A stretch of 64,000 bases of DNA from contig NC_091014.1 in assembly GCF_041296385.1 (NCBI RefSeq), positions 8,531,578 through 8,595,577 of the forward strand. Direction: 5' to 3'. How positions within the stretch are numbered: the first letter of the stretch is position 1; every line of letters begins with the position of its first letter. The DNA comes from Aphelocoma coerulescens. Taxonomy: Eukaryota; Chordata; Aves; Passeriformes; Corvidae. The translations under genes were made by a program, and so were the position numbers. Positions 62,536-64,000 of this stretch are shown here, one piece after another. The notes beneath the pieces were generated by a model. That model ran no database searches. It saw nothing but the letters and a program-made list of their open reading frames with translations, and was not told where the DNA came from.

Positions 62536-64000
62536 GAAGAGTGTCAGGATAGCACATAAATTAGTTAAAAATCCAGATGGGCATCTGCAACAAACTCTTA
62601 AGGGTTTATCATTGTTTTGTTACAGAACTTATTTATTCAGTTCTGTAAAGTATCTTCTGTCAGTCACTGCAAAAGACCAGCAAGTTTTCACTTGATGGAG
62701 ACTGTACTTTTTAAAAAATCATTATCAACATGCACTCATTCAGTTTTCTGGCCTCTGTTTTCAGCACAAAATAAGCCTAAATAACATCATTGCTAGATTG
62801 AATTCACTGAGTTCAGTGTAGAACTCTCCTAAATTTTTTCTTGGTTAGGTTTTCTGGGGGAAAATTTCTGTTGGTAGTGTCTTGGGATATAATTCTATAA
62901 TTCTCTTAAACCAGAGATAATTAATTTCCTAGGATCACCATTTGCTCTTAATTATGAAGGTACAGTATGGCCAAATGAGCCACTTTTGTAGTAGAGGTGG
63001 ATATACCCTGTCATGGTATAATGTGCATTAATAGTTATAACTGTGTCTGTGCAGTCTCATTCTGAGCATTATCTCTGAAAATTCCCACTCACACTTCATA
63101 TGAGCCTGGACCCTATTTTCTTTCCTTCTCTTGGATTGAAGTGGGTTAAAAACAAACCTGACCCTTTATCTGCAGATTAATTTAATGCTTTTCTTTCATT
63201 CATCTTCCAACACTCTTGAATTCAATTAGGAAATAGCAAATTAATAGCTGCAAAATTAATATTGACAATTCGCAGGAAGGAAGAAGTTGAACTGTGTTCA
63301 TCACTTCTGTTTCTGGCCATAACACAATATCAGCTGGAGCTCACAAATCTGGGAAAGGGTAGAAAATTGTACAGCCACGATCAGATCAGACCCTTCCTCT
63401 CTAATGAGTGCATAGAAAGCAATTTTAGCCCATATGATTCATACATCAGTGCTTTCTCATTTTTCAGCCCTATTGGACACTCCTTGGATGCACCTGTAAT
63501 GTACTTTTGACATTTACACTGGGATGAGATGATTAATTTCATAGAGATGGCTGATTTGCTATGATAATCAGTGGCCTTACTAAAAGGCTTTTAAGAAACT
63601 ACTTAGGATAAATGTTGTTGTTTTGTAGAGATAAGAGGCATCTGTGCCTGCATCAGAGGTTGTGGTTTAACCTCATCTGTTGAATGCCAGAAAACAATTT
63701 CCAAAATGAATACTGTTCCCTGCAAAAAACAATTTTCCCCTAACAAATTGCAGGAAGAATGAAAACACCAAACAGGGCATCACAGCAACTCGATTAGCTA
63801 CAAACAATTCCTTTGTAAGCCTTCATTTTTAATTGCTTTTGTGTCCTTCACCCTTCATCATCCCCTAGTTAAAGAAGTATAAATGAGAGGTTAGACTCTT
63901 TCATGCTTCTCTGTTTAAAGACAGTCAATAATGTGCCCTCCCCCTTCCTTACCAGCTCTTGAATGCAAATTCTTTTTCAGTATGACTGACTCAGAGTTAC
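62536..64000. other. Unique AT-rich DNA to the window end, nothing recognised
   Basis: No CR1, LTR or coding signal. An 82-codon open frame at 63262-63510 shows no domain and is judged random. Confidence 0.5.

Overview
This is a eukaryotic, almost certainly avian, window with no recognisable host gene. The evidence for a bird is the abundance of CR1 LINE fragments, which carry the avian CR1 3' signature (an octamer of the ATTCTATG type, read as CATAGAAT on the reverse strand), together with long terminal repeats of avian endogenous-retrovirus types. The 56.7-57.3 kb LTR and the 16.4-17.1 kb LTR resemble families I associate with songbirds, so a passerine is the best guess. That last step is recall of families, not a search. 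By eye the sequence is AT-rich and CpG-poor, as expected for intergenic or deep intronic bird DNA.

Layout. 1-13.6 kb is mostly unique AT-rich DNA with two short reverse-strand CR1 pieces (2.3-2.7 kb and 3.5 kb), a T30 tract (4.7 kb) and a GGAA microsatellite of about 135 bp (11.0 kb). 13.6-19.2 kb is a transposon nest. It holds a 5'-truncated solo LTR, a CR1 tail, then a CR1 of about 2 kb on the + strand that still shows reverse-transcriptase motifs. That CR1 is interrupted twice, by a 240-bp CpG-rich LTR-like insertion and by an LTR of about 650 bp in the opposite orientation. A reverse-strand CR1 with a large internal deletion follows. 19.2-29.4 kb is unique DNA with two CR1 fragments. A near-complete solo LTR of the same family as the 13.6 kb one lies at 29.4-30.0 kb. 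30-45 kb is unique DNA with a 22-bp perfect palindrome (30.2 kb), a T11G16 tract (32.1 kb), a small CpG cluster (32.6 kb) and a second, complementary TTCC microsatellite (38.3 kb). 45-51 kb holds three CR1 copies. 51-64 kb is unique DNA with one possible old CR1, one well-preserved LTR with a polyadenylation signal (56.7 kb), an AT-rich palindrome (60.45 kb) and an AATAT pentanucleotide array (62.5 kb).

No open reading frame looks like a host exon. The longest (228 codons, 15953-16639) is a chance chimera across a CR1 and the two LTR-like insertions. The CR1 copies have frameshifts, stops or deletions and none can be active. I see no rRNA, tRNA, CRISPR or bacterial-type operon, and nothing that amounts to a new biological system. 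The items most worth checking are the CpG-rich insertion in the CR1, the spaced CCAAT boxes in the nearby LTR, the 60.45 kb palindrome, and a few stretches that could be conserved non-coding elements.
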